Positions 36,750 to 45,564 of a DNA stretch of 53,181 nucleotides are shown here, one piece after another (the first letter of the stretch is position 1; every line of letters starts with the position of its first letter). This stretch comes from Plastoroseomonas hellenica (GTDB lineage: Bacteria; Pseudomonadota; Alphaproteobacteria; Acetobacterales; Acetobacteraceae), in assembly GCF_018129085.1 (NCBI RefSeq), contig NZ_JAAGBB010000042.1:1-53181 (forward strand), given 5' to 3'. A model generated the notes under the pieces. The model worked only from the letters and a program-made list of their open reading frames with translations, ran no database searches and was not told the origin of the DNA. The translations under genes were made by a program, and so were the position numbers.

Positions 36750-37556
36750 TCAGGCCACTGTGAGGAAGTGCAACACTGCGGCATTGAAGGCCGCCGGGTT
36801 CTCGATGCTCATCGCATGCGTCCCCTTCGGGATGGTGGCCCGCTTCGCGCCCGCGATCGCGGCTTCCAGCGCATCGATGATGGCGCCGAAGCGCGGCTGG
36901 CTCTCGGCGCCGCCGACCAGCAGGGTCGGCGTGCGGATCGCTGCCGCCGCCGCACGGGAATACGGCGCGCGCTGCTCGTGGACCTGGCCGAGCAAGGTGA
37001 AGGCATTGTCGCGCGCGACCTGCCGCCGCGGCTCCGGCCGCCGCTCCCAAGCGCCGGGGCCGCCGGTATGGGCCGCGAAGAGCGAGAGTCCTTCCTCGAT
37101 CCGGCCGGCGCGGATGCATTCGGCAGCCGCGTTGAAGGCCGCGAGCTGCTCGCCCGGCGCCGCCACCCCATCGAAGCTGGCGTCGAGCTCCCCACCGGGC
37201 TCGGCCAGCACCAGGGCGCGCAGCAGCTCGGGATGGCTCTCGGCCACGCGGAAGGCGATATGGCCGCCGCGCGAATGGCCGAGCAGCCGCACCGGACCGG
37301 GCCCGAAGGCGCGGATCAGCGCCACGACATCCGCGACATGCTGGGCGATGGTGAAGCCGCCGCCCTGCCCATCCCAGCGCGCCGGCCAGTAGTGGCGGAG
37401 GCTCGGCGCGATGACGCGGTACTGCGCCCCGAAGCCTGCCATCTGCGGCGCCCAGTAGCGCTGATCCTGCAGCGAGCCGTGGACGAGGATCAGCGGTTCC
37501 CCGGTCCCGGCTTCGACATAGTCGATCGGGTAGTCGTTGACGGTGATGCTCGGCAT
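36750..37556 (-). CDS. Alpha/beta hydrolase
   Basis: A 268-residue hydrolase. The nucleophile elbow GHSRGG places S95; the oxyanion segment LVHGSLQDQRYW lies near 24-36; a late aspartate (VGGAESQPRFG region) and histidine (IPKGTHAMSIENP) complete a triad. The family covers esterases, haloalkane and ester hydrolases and C-C hydrolases; the RHYWPARWDG stretch is common in proteobacterial members of unknown substrate. No operon partner is evident: about 100 bases lie before the secreted protein gene and 180 after the amidohydrolase stop. Confidence 0.9.
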   Translation of the reverse strand: MPSITVNDYPIDYVEAGTGEPLILVHGSLQDQRYWAPQMAGFGAQYRVIAPSLRHYWPARWDGQGGGFTIAQHVADVVALIRAFGPGPVRLLGHSRGGHIAFRVAESHPELLRALVLAEPGGELDASFDGVAAPGEQLAAFNAAAECIRAGRIEEGLSLFAAHTGGPGAWERRPEPRRQVARDNAFTLLGQVHEQRAPYSRAAAAAIRTPTLLVGGAESQPRFGAIIDALEAAIAGAKRATIPKGTHAMSIENPAAFNAAVLHFLTVA

Positions 37557-37736
37557 GGCGCGCTCCGGTTAGGCGCGGAAGACTGCGCCCGCGCCGGGAG
37601 CGCGCCAAGCCGGCTCAGGCGGGCCGGCAGCGGCGCCGCTGTGCTGCGGCGCCCGGCAAGGCGCATGCTTGATCGGCGTGTTCACGAGCGGAAATGGGAA
37701 GCGCCGCGACGCGTGGCCGTTCAGCCCCGCGCCGGA

Positions 37737-38531
37737 TTATGCGCGCCCCCCGCTCCGGGCGGATGCGCCGAGGCCCTGCGAGATCGCGGCCCGTGCGATC
37801 AGTGGCGCGAGGCGATGGGCCCAGAGGCGCGCCGCGGCGACATCGGCAAGAAGATCCTGGCGGATCTCCAGCAGCAGGGCCGGCACGCCCCTGCCATCGC
37901 CATGCACCGGCACGGTGTAATCCTCGTCCACCGCGATGCTGTAGGGCTCGTTATCGCCGACATGAAGCCCAAGGGCGGCGAGCCCTTCCATGATCGGCAG
38001 TGCGAAGCTCCTCGCCGCGCCGTAGAGCACGCCGGCCTCCCAGGGTCGGCGCTGTCCGTGGAAGACCGGCGTGAAGCTGTGCACGCCGATGACGCAGCAG
38101 GCGCGCGCCCGCGCCCGCCGCGCGTCGAGATGCGCTGTGACGGCGGCATGGAACGGCTCGAACAAGGTCGCTTCCCGCAGCCGGCGCATCGGCGGGTCGA
38201 GATCCCGGTTGCCGGGCACGGCCGTGTCCTCGCTCCGCTCCGGAATGGACGTCGGAACGCCCGGTGGCCGGTTGCAATCGATGACGAGGCGCGAGTAGCC
38301 GGTCAGGAACAACGGCGCGTCGAGATGGCGCGCGAGTTCCTCCGCGAGCGGCGCGGCGCCGATGTCATAAGCGATGTGGCGGCCAAGATCGGCTGCGGCC
38401 AGGCCAAGGGTGCCGAGGCAGCGTGGCATGCGATTGCTCGCATGTTCACAAAGCAGGACACAAGGCGAGGTGCCGGTCAGGTTGCGCGCGGTGAAGGCCG
38501 GCGGCTCATCGGGCTTCAGCAGCATGCGCAT
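37737..38531 (-). CDS. N-formylglutamate amidohydrolase family protein
   Basis: A 264-residue zinc-dependent hydrolase of the HutG/N-formylglutamate deformylase fold. CEHASNRMP (28-36), LVIDCNRPPG and GVHSFTPVFHG contain the metal-binding and catalytic residues. The last step of histidine breakdown is one known role, but no hut genes are nearby, so the substrate is uncertain. A second methionine two codons in (MLLKPDEP) is an alternative start. The 180 bases after its stop contain the palindrome CAGCGGCGCCGCTG (37628-37641), possibly part of a terminator. Confidence 0.88.
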   Translation of the reverse strand: MRMLLKPDEPPAFTARNLTGTSPCVLLCEHASNRMPRCLGTLGLAAADLGRHIAYDIGAAPLAEELARHLDAPLFLTGYSRLVIDCNRPPGVPTSIPERSEDTAVPGNRDLDPPMRRLREATLFEPFHAAVTAHLDARRARARACCVIGVHSFTPVFHGQRRPWEAGVLYGAARSFALPIMEGLAALGLHVGDNEPYSIAVDEDYTVPVHGDGRGVPALLLEIRQDLLADVAAARLWAHRLAPLIARAAISQGLGASARSGGRA

Positions 38532-38682
38532 CGATAGATCACGACGTAGCGCCGGCCTAGCTCTTTCGGCGGCAGTTCGGCCGTTGGCACGAGCTCCTTC
38601 TCCTTCGCGGTCGGAACGCCGAGCCTCGCGCGCGCTCCCGGCACGGAGGCAAAGCTTGCGTCCGTGCCGGGGCGATGCTGGG

Positions 38683-39327
38683 TCAGGCCGCCGCCGGCCG
38701 GCCGACCTCCCGCAGCGCCGAAGTCGCGGCCGCGACGTCCCGCTGCACCAGACCGTGGCTCGCGGGTTGCACGACTTGCGTGACCGCGGCTCCAGCTTCG
38801 CGCATCAGCGCAGCGAGGCGCTGGCCCTCGGCCGGCGGCGCGATCGGATCGGCCATGCCACTCGACAGCAGCACCTGCCTGCCCGTCAGGTCCGGCAGCG
38901 TCGCCGGCACCAGCGGCACCATGGGCCGCAGCAGCACGGCGGCGTCGAGCAGCCGCGGATGCAGCAGCAGCAAGGCCGCCGCCATGTTGGCGCCGTTCGA
39001 GAAGCCGAGCGCCGCGCGCGGCAGGCCCGGCGCCAGCCGCGCCAGCATATCCTCCGCGAAGCCGGCGAGGTCGGCGGCGCGCGCGACGAGATCCGCCTCG
39101 TCGAAGACGCCTTCCGCGAGGCGCTGGAAGAAACGCGGCGCGCCGTGCTCCAGCACCCGTCCACGCAGGCCCATCAGCAGCGCATCCGGCGCCGCCTCGC
39201 GGCCGAGCGGGATCAGGTCCCGCTCGTCGCCGCCGGTGCCGTGCAGCAGCAGCAGCGCGAGGCGTGGGGCGACGCCATTGGCCGGCGCCTCCACCACCGT
39301 CACGTGCTCGATGAGAAGCCCGCTCAC
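38683..39327 (-). CDS. Carboxylesterase/phospholipase-family hydrolase (MhqD-like)
   Basis: A 214-residue alpha/beta hydrolase. The nucleophile is S110 in LGFSNGANMA, with D in SSGMADPIAPP and H in QPASHGLV completing the triad; LLLLHGTGGDERDL near 24-37 forms the oxyanion hole. The start overlaps the stop of the ring-cleaving dioxygenase gene by four bases. A hydrolase of this type coupled to a dioxygenase of the next type is the arrangement seen in hydroquinone-detoxification (mhq) genes, so a role on quinone or phenol metabolites is inferred. Confidence 0.87.
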   Translation of the reverse strand: MSGLLIEHVTVVEAPANGVAPRLALLLLHGTGGDERDLIPLGREAAPDALLMGLRGRVLEHGAPRFFQRLAEGVFDEADLVARAADLAGFAEDMLARLAPGLPRAALGFSNGANMAAALLLLHPRLLDAAVLLRPMVPLVPATLPDLTGRQVLLSSGMADPIAPPAEGQRLAALMREAGAAVTQVVQPASHGLVQRDVAAATSALREVGRPAAA

Positions 39328-40280
39328 GCCACTTCCTCCTGCAGGCGCAGCACCGGCAGCGCCGCCTCGATCGCCGCGCGATGCGCCTCGTAGCGCGCCG
39401 GCAGTTGCAACGTGGCGCCGAGCGCTTCCGGTGCCTCATCCACGGCGAAGCCCGGCTGGTCGGTCGCGATCTCGAACAGCACCCCGCCCGGCTCCCGGAA
39501 ATAGGTGGAGCGGAAATAGGTGCGGTCCTGCTGCGGCGTGACGCCGAGGCCCTCGGCCCGCAGCACCTTGGTCGCTTCCGCCTGCCGCGCGTCGTCAGTT
39601 ACGCGGAAAGCCACGTGGTGCACGATGCCGGCGCCGAGCGCGCCGCCCGGGAAGCCCGCCACCGCGCGGATATCCACGATGCGGCCAAGCCCCTCGCCCG
39701 GATGCACGAAGCGCTGCCGGCTGCCCTCGATGGGGCCGGCGGCGTAACCCAGCACGCCGGTCAGGATCGCGGCGGTCGGTGCGATCGCATCCACCCAGAG
39801 CGTCACGCCGCGAAAGCCGCGGATCGCATGCTCCGCCGGGATCCCTTCGGCAGCTCGGCCCGGCAGCGCGGCGGCGCCGGCATCCTCCACCAGCTCGAGC
39901 CGCAGCCCGTCATGGTCGCGAAAGCCCAGCACCGTCTCGCTGAAGCGGCTCTCCGGCGCGTCGGTCGCGATGCCGAGGTCGGCGAGCCGGTCCTGCCAGA
40001 AGGCGAGCGAACCTGGCGGCACCGCGAAAGCGATCTCCTCCGCCTGGCCGCCGCCATGCCGGCCGGCACCCGCGCCGGCATAGGGGAAGAAGGTCAGGAT
40101 GGTGCCGGGCGCGCCGGTCTCATCGCCGTAATAGAGGTGGTGCACGCCGGGATCGTCGAAGTTGACGGTCTGCTTCACCAGCCTGAGCCCCAACGCACCC
40201 TCGTAGAAGGCGAGGTTGCGGGAGGGGCTGCCCGCGATCGCGGTGATGTGGTGGATCCGCCCAATGGTGGTCTCGGCCAT
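39324..40280 (-). CDS. Ring-cleaving dioxygenase, VOC/glyoxalase superfamily (MhqO-like)
   Basis: A 318-residue two-module vicinal-oxygen-chelate protein. Each half begins with a histidine strand: RIHHITAI near 8-15 and GIVHHVAFRV near 214-223; the metal-ligand glutamate is in PGGVLFEIATD near 274-284. This is the pattern of hydroquinone/catechol-type dioxygenases rather than glyoxalase I. The stop overlaps the esterase start by four bases. An LLM-type monooxygenase gene lies upstream on the same strand, 114 bases away, and could generate the phenolic substrate. The exact ring substrate is unknown. Confidence 0.88.
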   Translation of the reverse strand: MAETTIGRIHHITAIAGSPSRNLAFYEGALGLRLVKQTVNFDDPGVHHLYYGDETGAPGTILTFFPYAGAGAGRHGGGQAEEIAFAVPPGSLAFWQDRLADLGIATDAPESRFSETVLGFRDHDGLRLELVEDAGAAALPGRAAEGIPAEHAIRGFRGVTLWVDAIAPTAAILTGVLGYAAGPIEGSRQRFVHPGEGLGRIVDIRAVAGFPGGALGAGIVHHVAFRVTDDARQAEATKVLRAEGLGVTPQQDRTYFRSTYFREPGGVLFEIATDQPGFAVDEAPEALGATLQLPARYEAHRAAIEAALPVLRLQEEVA

Positions 40281-40394
40281 GGCCTGTCTCCGCGGCGGGG
40301 ATTGGCCCGCCTGTGAACGCAGAGATGGCCGTCTCGCTGGCTTTCTGCCAATTGTCGTGGCAGATGGCCACCATCACGGTGCCGGATGGCGTGC

Positions 40395-41714
40395 TCAGCG
40401 CGGGAAGAAGGGGTTCTCCGGCCGCGGCAGGCCAAGATTCTCGCGGAGCGTCGCGCCCGTATACTCGGTCCGTGCCAGGCCGCGCTGCTGCAGGATCGGC
40501 ACGACATCCTCGACGAACCGCTCGAACTGGCCGGGGAAAAAGGGTGGCATGATGTTGAACCCGTCCGAGGCGCCGCCCACGAACCATTCGGTCAGCGCAT
40601 CCGCCACCTGCTCCGGCGTGCCCCAGACGATCCGGTGCCCGCGCGCGCCGGCGACCAGGTAATAGAGCTCGCGCAAGGTCAGGTTCTCCCGCCGCGCGAG
40701 GTCGGTCAGCAGCTTGGCACGGCTCTGGAGCTGGTCGGATTGCGGCAGGTTCGGCAACGGCCCGTCAAGGTCGTAGCCCGAGATATCGTGCCCCAGCCGG
40801 TCCGAGAGCAGCAGGATCGCCGCCGCCGGGTCGATGCCGCCCTGGAGCTGCGCATACAGCGCCTTCGCCTCCGCCTCCGTCGCGCCGATCACCGGGCAGA
40901 CGCCGGGCAGGATCATCAGGTGGTCCGGGTCGCGCCCTTCCTCGGCGACCTGGCGGCGGAGCCCGTCCCGGAAGGTGCGGCCTTCATCGAAGGTCTGCTG
41001 GGCCGTGAAGACGAGATCCGCAGTACGCGCGGCCAGCCGCTGGCCGGGGCCGGAGGAGCCGGCCTGGATCACGATCGGGTGCCCCTGCGGCGGCCGCGAG
41101 ACGTTGAGCGGCCCCTTCACCGAGAAATACTTGCCCTCGTGGTTCAGCGTGTGGACCCGCGCCGGGTCGACATAGACGCCGCTCGCCTTGTCCTTGAGGA
41201 AGGCGTCGTCGGCGAAGCTGTCCCAGAGGCCGCGCACCACATCGAGGAACTCCTCGGCGATCGCGTAGCGCTCGTCATGCGGCGGGTGCGTCCCCCGGCT
41301 GAAATTGGCCGAGGAGCGGGCATAGGAGGTGGTCACCGCGTTCCAGGCCGCGCGCCCGCCGCTGAGGTGGTCGAGCGAGGCGAAGACGCGCGCGACATGG
41401 AAGGGCTCGGCATAGGTCGTCGACATCGTGGCCGCCAGGCCGAGATGCTTCGTCCCCATGGCGAGCGCTGAGAGCAGGCACATCGGCTCGAGCCGCGCCA
41501 CGAAGGAAGGGTGCGCGTCGGCGCTGGTGGTCAGCCCGTCGGCCAGGAAGAGCAGGTCGAACTTCCCCGCTTCGGCCGTCGCGGCGATGCGCTGGATCAG
41601 GCCGAGATTCTCGCCGCCGAACTCCGCCTCCGGATGGCGCCAGCCGGCGACGTGGTGACCGGCGCCCTGGAGAAAGAGGCCGAGGCGCATGGGCCGGGAC
41701 GGTGCTGCGGTCAT
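40395..41714 (-). CDS. FMN-dependent LLM-class monooxygenase (NtaA/SnaA/DszA family)
   Basis: A 439-residue flavin-dependent monooxygenase that uses reduced FMN supplied by a partner reductase. MRLGLFLQGAGHHVAGWRHP, KFDLLFLADGL, NAVTTSYARSSANF, and GSSGPGQRLAA are typical of nitrilotriacetate/pristinamycin/dibenzothiophene monooxygenases. The ATG giving MTAAPSRP has GGAGTGAG upstream; a much longer reading frame upstream runs into low-complexity sequence and has no support. No flavin reductase gene is in the window. Substrate unknown. Confidence 0.91.
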   Translation of the reverse strand: MTAAPSRPMRLGLFLQGAGHHVAGWRHPEAEFGGENLGLIQRIAATAEAGKFDLLFLADGLTTSADAHPSFVARLEPMCLLSALAMGTKHLGLAATMSTTYAEPFHVARVFASLDHLSGGRAAWNAVTTSYARSSANFSRGTHPPHDERYAIAEEFLDVVRGLWDSFADDAFLKDKASGVYVDPARVHTLNHEGKYFSVKGPLNVSRPPQGHPIVIQAGSSGPGQRLAARTADLVFTAQQTFDEGRTFRDGLRRQVAEEGRDPDHLMILPGVCPVIGATEAEAKALYAQLQGGIDPAAAILLLSDRLGHDISGYDLDGPLPNLPQSDQLQSRAKLLTDLARRENLTLRELYYLVAGARGHRIVWGTPEQVADALTEWFVGGASDGFNIMPPFFPGQFERFVEDVVPILQQRGLARTEYTGATLRENLGLPRPENPFFPR

Positions 41715-41900
41715 GGGAGGCTCACTCCAGTCTCTGGGGCCGCCGGCGACCGGCGGTGCTGCGCCGGTATGGCGCCGCCGGCCGCGGTTGCCAATGCGCC
41801 CCCCGGGGCATGGCCGGCCGCGATCATCCCGGGAAGCGGGCCCAGCGCCGCGGGCCCGCATCGCGTTCCGAAACGGAAGGTAACAGCTCATGACCAGGGT

Positions 41901-41928
41901 TTGAGACACTGCGGAAAACCCTGATATA
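41901..41928 (+). promoter_or_regulatory. Possible promoter of the tonB-like gene
   Basis: TTGAGA at 41901-41906 and GATATA at 41923-41928 with 16 bases between, ending eight bases before the ATG. If real, the message would have almost no leader. Confidence 0.35.
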
Positions 41929-41935
41929 GCGACGC

Positions 41936-43030
41936 ATGGCCTTCGCCACTGCGCCGCAGCTCCCCACCGACGCCAGGCTCGAAGTCGGGCGCCCCGGGGG
42001 GCGGCGCTGGCTGTGGCTGGCGGTCGCCTGCTCGCTGCTGCTGCACGCGTTGCTGGCAGTGTTCCTGCTGTGGCACCAGCCGAGGACGCTGCCGTCGCCG
42101 GAGACCAGCCTCCCCTCCGTCGACCTGGTCTTCGACGAGGCGGCGCCCCGCACGGCGCCGGAGGAAAGCTCGGCACAGGCGCAGGCACCCTCGCCCGCCC
42201 CAGCCGTGCCGACCCCGCCGATTCCGGAAGCGGCGCCCGAGACCCCACCGGTGCCGCCGGCCGAGTTCGCCCCCCCGCCTCCGCTGCCGGAGACCGCGCC
42301 GCCACCGCCGGCACCGCCGACCGAGCTGGCGCCGCCCGCCCCGCCGCCGCCGGCACCGGAGACCCAGGCACCCGCGTTGCCGCAGCCGACCCCGCTGCCA
42401 CCGCCTTTGCCGGCACCACCCGATATCGACGCGCTGCCGCTGCCCCCACCGCCGCCCCCGGCCCCGCCGCAGCCGCGGCCGACGGCGCCACCGCGTGCTA
42501 CCCCGGCGCCGACGCCGCGGCCGCCCTTCGATGGTGCGCTGATGCTGCCCCGCGCGCCCAGTTTCCCCACCGCGCGCCCGGCACCGCAGCAGCAGGCCAG
42601 CCCTGCGCAGCCGCGGCGCCAGGGGCTGGACTTCTCGGTCGGGCCGCAGGCGCTGCAACGCCCCCCCTCGCCCAGCCCGGCCGTGCGGCAGAATGACAAC
42701 GTGGCTGGCGCCGCGCTCCAGATCACCGGGGCGCAACTCGGCGCCGATTGGCGTGCGGCCTTCCAGGCATGGTTACAGCGCAATGGCTATTACCCGCCCG
42801 AGGCCGCCCGCAACGGGGAAGACGGGCCGGTCACCGTCCGCTTCGATGTCGACCGTGACGGCCGTGTCCGCTCGCTGCGGCTGATCTATGCCTCCGGCTC
42901 ACGCCTGCTCGACATGGCGACCACGGGGCTGCTGCGGGACCGCACCATCCCCCCCTTCCCGCCCGGCACCCAGGGGGGCGACACCGCGACCATCACGCTG
43001 ACGATCAACTACATCCTGATCCGGCGGTGA
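41936..43030 (+). CDS. TonB family protein (energy transducer)
   Basis: A 364-residue protein with one N-terminal membrane anchor (about 24-45, WLWLAVACSLLLHALLAVFLL), a very long Pro/Ala-rich periplasmic spacer (about 60-215, units such as PPPAPP and LPPPLPAPP) and a C-terminal TonB domain with YYPPEAARNGEDG, VRFDVDRDGRVRSLRL and TIPPFPPG. The spacer spans the periplasm to contact outer-membrane receptors. No exbB/exbD genes are adjacent. Divergent from the LLM monooxygenase gene. Confidence 0.9.
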   Translation: MAFATAPQLPTDARLEVGRPGGRRWLWLAVACSLLLHALLAVFLLWHQPRTLPSPETSLPSVDLVFDEAAPRTAPEESSAQAQAPSPAPAVPTPPIPEAAPETPPVPPAEFAPPPPLPETAPPPPAPPTELAPPAPPPPAPETQAPALPQPTPLPPPLPAPPDIDALPLPPPPPPAPPQPRPTAPPRATPAPTPRPPFDGALMLPRAPSFPTARPAPQQQASPAQPRRQGLDFSVGPQALQRPPSPSPAVRQNDNVAGAALQITGAQLGADWRAAFQAWLQRNGYYPPEAARNGEDGPVTVRFDVDRDGRVRSLRLIYASGSRLLDMATTGLLRDRTIPPFPPGTQGGDTATITLTINYILIRR

Positions 43031-43122
43031 CGCCCCGTCCGACGGTGACGCCCCCTGGGCAAGGGTGGCGTGCCGTGGGATGACCTGCGGGAAGAGCAAC
43101 CACATCCAGGGACAGAAACGCC

Positions 43123-44319
43123 GTGAGCGCGACGCAGACCGCACCGAAGCCCCGTGGCCGCCAGTTCTTCGCCAATCCGGGGCCGACGAACATCCCGGAC
43201 TCCGTGCTGCTGGCCTGTGCCCACCAAACGGTCGACTTCAACGACAGCAATTTCATCGAGGTCTACGACGCCTGTGTCGCCGGTCTGAAGCGCGTCCTGA
43301 AGACCGAGCAGACCGTCTTCCTCTACACCGGCTCCGGCCATGCCGCCTGGGAGGCGAGCCTGGTCAACCTGCTCTCCACCGGCGACACGGTGCTGATCCT
43401 GGAAAGCGGGCATTTCTCCATCTCCTGGGGGAAGATGGCGCAGGATCTCGGGATCGAGGTGCAAAGCGTCGCCGCCGACTGGCGCCGCGGCGTCGACATG
43501 GCGGCAGTCCGCGCGGCACTCGCGGCCGACACCGCGCGCACCATCAAGGCGGTCTGCGTCGTCCACAACGAGACCGCGACCGGCATGATGATCCCGGTGC
43601 CGGAGGTGCGCGCCGCGCTCGATGCCGCCGGCCATCCGGCGCTGCTGCTGGCCGACACCATCTCCTCCCTGGGCTCGCTCGACTTCCGCATGGATGAATG
43701 GGGCGTCGATGCCGCGGTCGGCGGCAGCCAGAAGGGGCTGATGCTGCCGACCGGCATGAGCTTCACCGGCGTCTCCGCCAAGGCGCTGGAGGCGCACAAG
43801 AGCTCGAAGCTGCCGAAGCATTATTTCCACTGGACCAACATGCTGCAGCGGCCGCTCAAGAGCTTCCTCGGCACGGTGCCGGTCTCGTTCTTCTACGGGC
43901 TGCAGGAATCGCTCCGGCTGATCGAGCAGGAGGAAGGGCTCGAGAACGTCTTCGCCCGCCATTCCCGCCTGGCCCGCGCGGTGCGCGCCGCGGTGCAGCA
44001 CTGGTCGGGCAACAACGGTCCGCAGCTCTTCTGCCTCAATCCCGGCCGCTATTCCGATAGCGTGACCGCGGTGCTGATGCCGGAGGGGCTCAATGCCGAT
44101 GCGCTCCGCCAGGTGGCGCTGAAGCGCTTCAACCTCTCGCTCGGCGGCGGGCTCGGGCCGCTCGGGGGCAAGGTGTTCCGCATCGGGCATCTCGGCGACC
44201 TGAACGAGCCGATGATCCTCGGCACCCTCGCGACCGTGGAGCTCGCGATGCAGGTCGCCGGCGTGCCGCACACGCCGGGCGGCATCGCGGCCGCGATCGC
44301 CTCCCTCGCCGCGGCCTGA
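43123..44319 (+). CDS. Class V aminotransferase (serine-glyoxylate/alanine-glyoxylate type)
   Basis: A 398-residue PLP-dependent aminotransferase. GTG start (MSATQTAPKPRG). FANPGPTNIPD, TGSGHAAWEASLVN, ADTISSLGSLDFRMDEWGVD and GGSQKGLMLP, with PLP lysine K204, are the serine-glyoxylate aminotransferase pattern. It would transfer an amino group from serine or alanine to glyoxylate, part of the serine cycle or photorespiration-like glyoxylate removal. It stands alone, 92 bases after tonB. Confidence 0.91.
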   Translation: MSATQTAPKPRGRQFFANPGPTNIPDSVLLACAHQTVDFNDSNFIEVYDACVAGLKRVLKTEQTVFLYTGSGHAAWEASLVNLLSTGDTVLILESGHFSISWGKMAQDLGIEVQSVAADWRRGVDMAAVRAALAADTARTIKAVCVVHNETATGMMIPVPEVRAALDAAGHPALLLADTISSLGSLDFRMDEWGVDAAVGGSQKGLMLPTGMSFTGVSAKALEAHKSSKLPKHYFHWTNMLQRPLKSFLGTVPVSFFYGLQESLRLIEQEEGLENVFARHSRLARAVRAAVQHWSGNNGPQLFCLNPGRYSDSVTAVLMPEGLNADALRQVALKRFNLSLGGGLGPLGGKVFRIGHLGDLNEPMILGTLATVELAMQVAGVPHTPGGIAAAIASLAAA

Positions 44320-44326
44320 ACGACGC

Positions 44327-44354
44327 AGCGCGGGGGAGCAGGCTCCCCCGCGCT
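44327..44354. terminator. Bidirectional terminator
   Basis: Perfect inverted repeat with arms AGCGCGGGGGAGC and GCTCCCCCGCGCT separated by two bases, between convergent genes ending at 44319 and 44359. Confidence 0.8.
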
Positions 44355-44358
44355 CGCT

Positions 44359-45456
44359 CTACTTCAGGACGAAATCCTTCAGCACCTCCGGCTTGAAGGC
44401 GAGCCCGTGGCCCGGCGTCTCCGGCGCGGTGATCATCCCGTTCTCGATCTTCGGACGCGATACCCAGAGGTCGTCCAGCAGCCCCATCTGCTCCGCCCAG
44501 ATCCCGTTCGGGATGCTGGCCAACAGATGCACGTTCAGCTCCGGGAAGAGATGCGGCGCGATCGTCATGCCCCAGGTCTCGGCGACGGTCGCGATCTTGC
44601 GCAGCTCGGTCAGGCCGCCACGCATCGGGTCGGGCTGCAGGATCGGCAGGCGGGGATTCTCGAGGAAGGGCTTCAGGTCGGCGCGGCCGAAATGCGTCTC
44701 GCCGCCGACCACGCGCATGTCGAGCGCCTCCGCGCAACGGAGATAGCCGGCATAGTCGTCCGGCAGCACCGGCTCCTCCAGCCAGTAGACATCGTATGCC
44801 TCGAACTTGCGGCCCATCTGGATCGCGACATCGGCGCTCCAGCCCATGTTCACGTCGATCATGATCTCGATGTCGGGCCCGACCGCCTCGCGCATGCGGC
44901 GGACATTGTCGAGGTCGGTGCGCAGATCACCGACATGCGCGACCTGCATCTTGATCGCCTTGTAGCCTTGCCCGACGAAGTACTTCGCCTTGGCGATCAT
45001 CCCGTCGCCGCGGGAGCCGCGGAAGCAGCCGCTGCCATAGATCGGGATCTGCGACCGGTAATGGCCCCAGAGCCGATGCAACGGCAGACCCGCGGCCTTC
45101 CCGACCACATCCCAGAGCGCGATGTCGATCGCCGACTGCGCCATCATCGCGACGCCGCCGCGCCCGGCCGTCAGGGTGGCACGCCATAGATCCTGCCAGA
45201 TCCCCTCGACCGCCGTGGCGTCGCGGCCGATGACGCGCGGCGCCAACGCCTCCTGAATGCAGGCGTCGATGGTGCGCTGGAGGGGGAGGTTCAGCAGGTG
45301 CAGGTAGCCCATGCCGGTCAGGCCGGACGCGGTGACGACCTCGACGACCACCAGATCCCGCGTCGCGCCCAGCGCATGGCCGGCCAGCCAGGGATCATCC
45401 GCCCAGGGGAGTTGCAACAGGGTGGTGCGCAGCTCGCGGATCGTCAGATCGGCCAT
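44359..45456 (-). CDS. Mandelate racemase/muconate lactonizing enzyme family dehydratase
   Basis: A 365-residue enolase-superfamily protein. Metal ligands are D201 (IDVNMG), E227 or E228 (LEEPV) and E253 (GGETHFG). The lysine region reads YKAIKMQ (K166, K169, Q171) rather than the usual KxK, and the acid/base His-Asp pair is H302 (IAPHLFPELN) with D276. These enzymes dehydrate or epimerise sugar acids. The ATG (MADLTIRELR) is divergent from a DapA-family aldolase gene 108 bases away, a pairing typical of sugar-acid catabolism. Confidence 0.9.
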   Translation of the reverse strand: MADLTIRELRTTLLQLPWADDPWLAGHALGATRDLVVVEVVTASGLTGMGYLHLLNLPLQRTIDACIQEALAPRVIGRDATAVEGIWQDLWRATLTAGRGGVAMMAQSAIDIALWDVVGKAAGLPLHRLWGHYRSQIPIYGSGCFRGSRGDGMIAKAKYFVGQGYKAIKMQVAHVGDLRTDLDNVRRMREAVGPDIEIMIDVNMGWSADVAIQMGRKFEAYDVYWLEEPVLPDDYAGYLRCAEALDMRVVGGETHFGRADLKPFLENPRLPILQPDPMRGGLTELRKIATVAETWGMTIAPHLFPELNVHLLASIPNGIWAEQMGLLDDLWVSRPKIENGMITAPETPGHGLAFKPEVLKDFVLK

Positions 45457-45564
45457 CGGTCGTTCCTCAGTTTCTATGGCCGAAGCCTGCGCGCGCCCCG
45501 CCGCGCGGGCAACCCCTCGGGCCGACGACTGGAGAGCTTCGCCACCCCTCGCTAGACTGCGCGG

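Noticed and set aside
41715-42491. N-terminal extension of the LLM monooxygenase frame (698 residues in total)
   Set aside because: Extension is antisense to the Pro-rich part of tonB; a good ATG and ribosome site exist at 41714.
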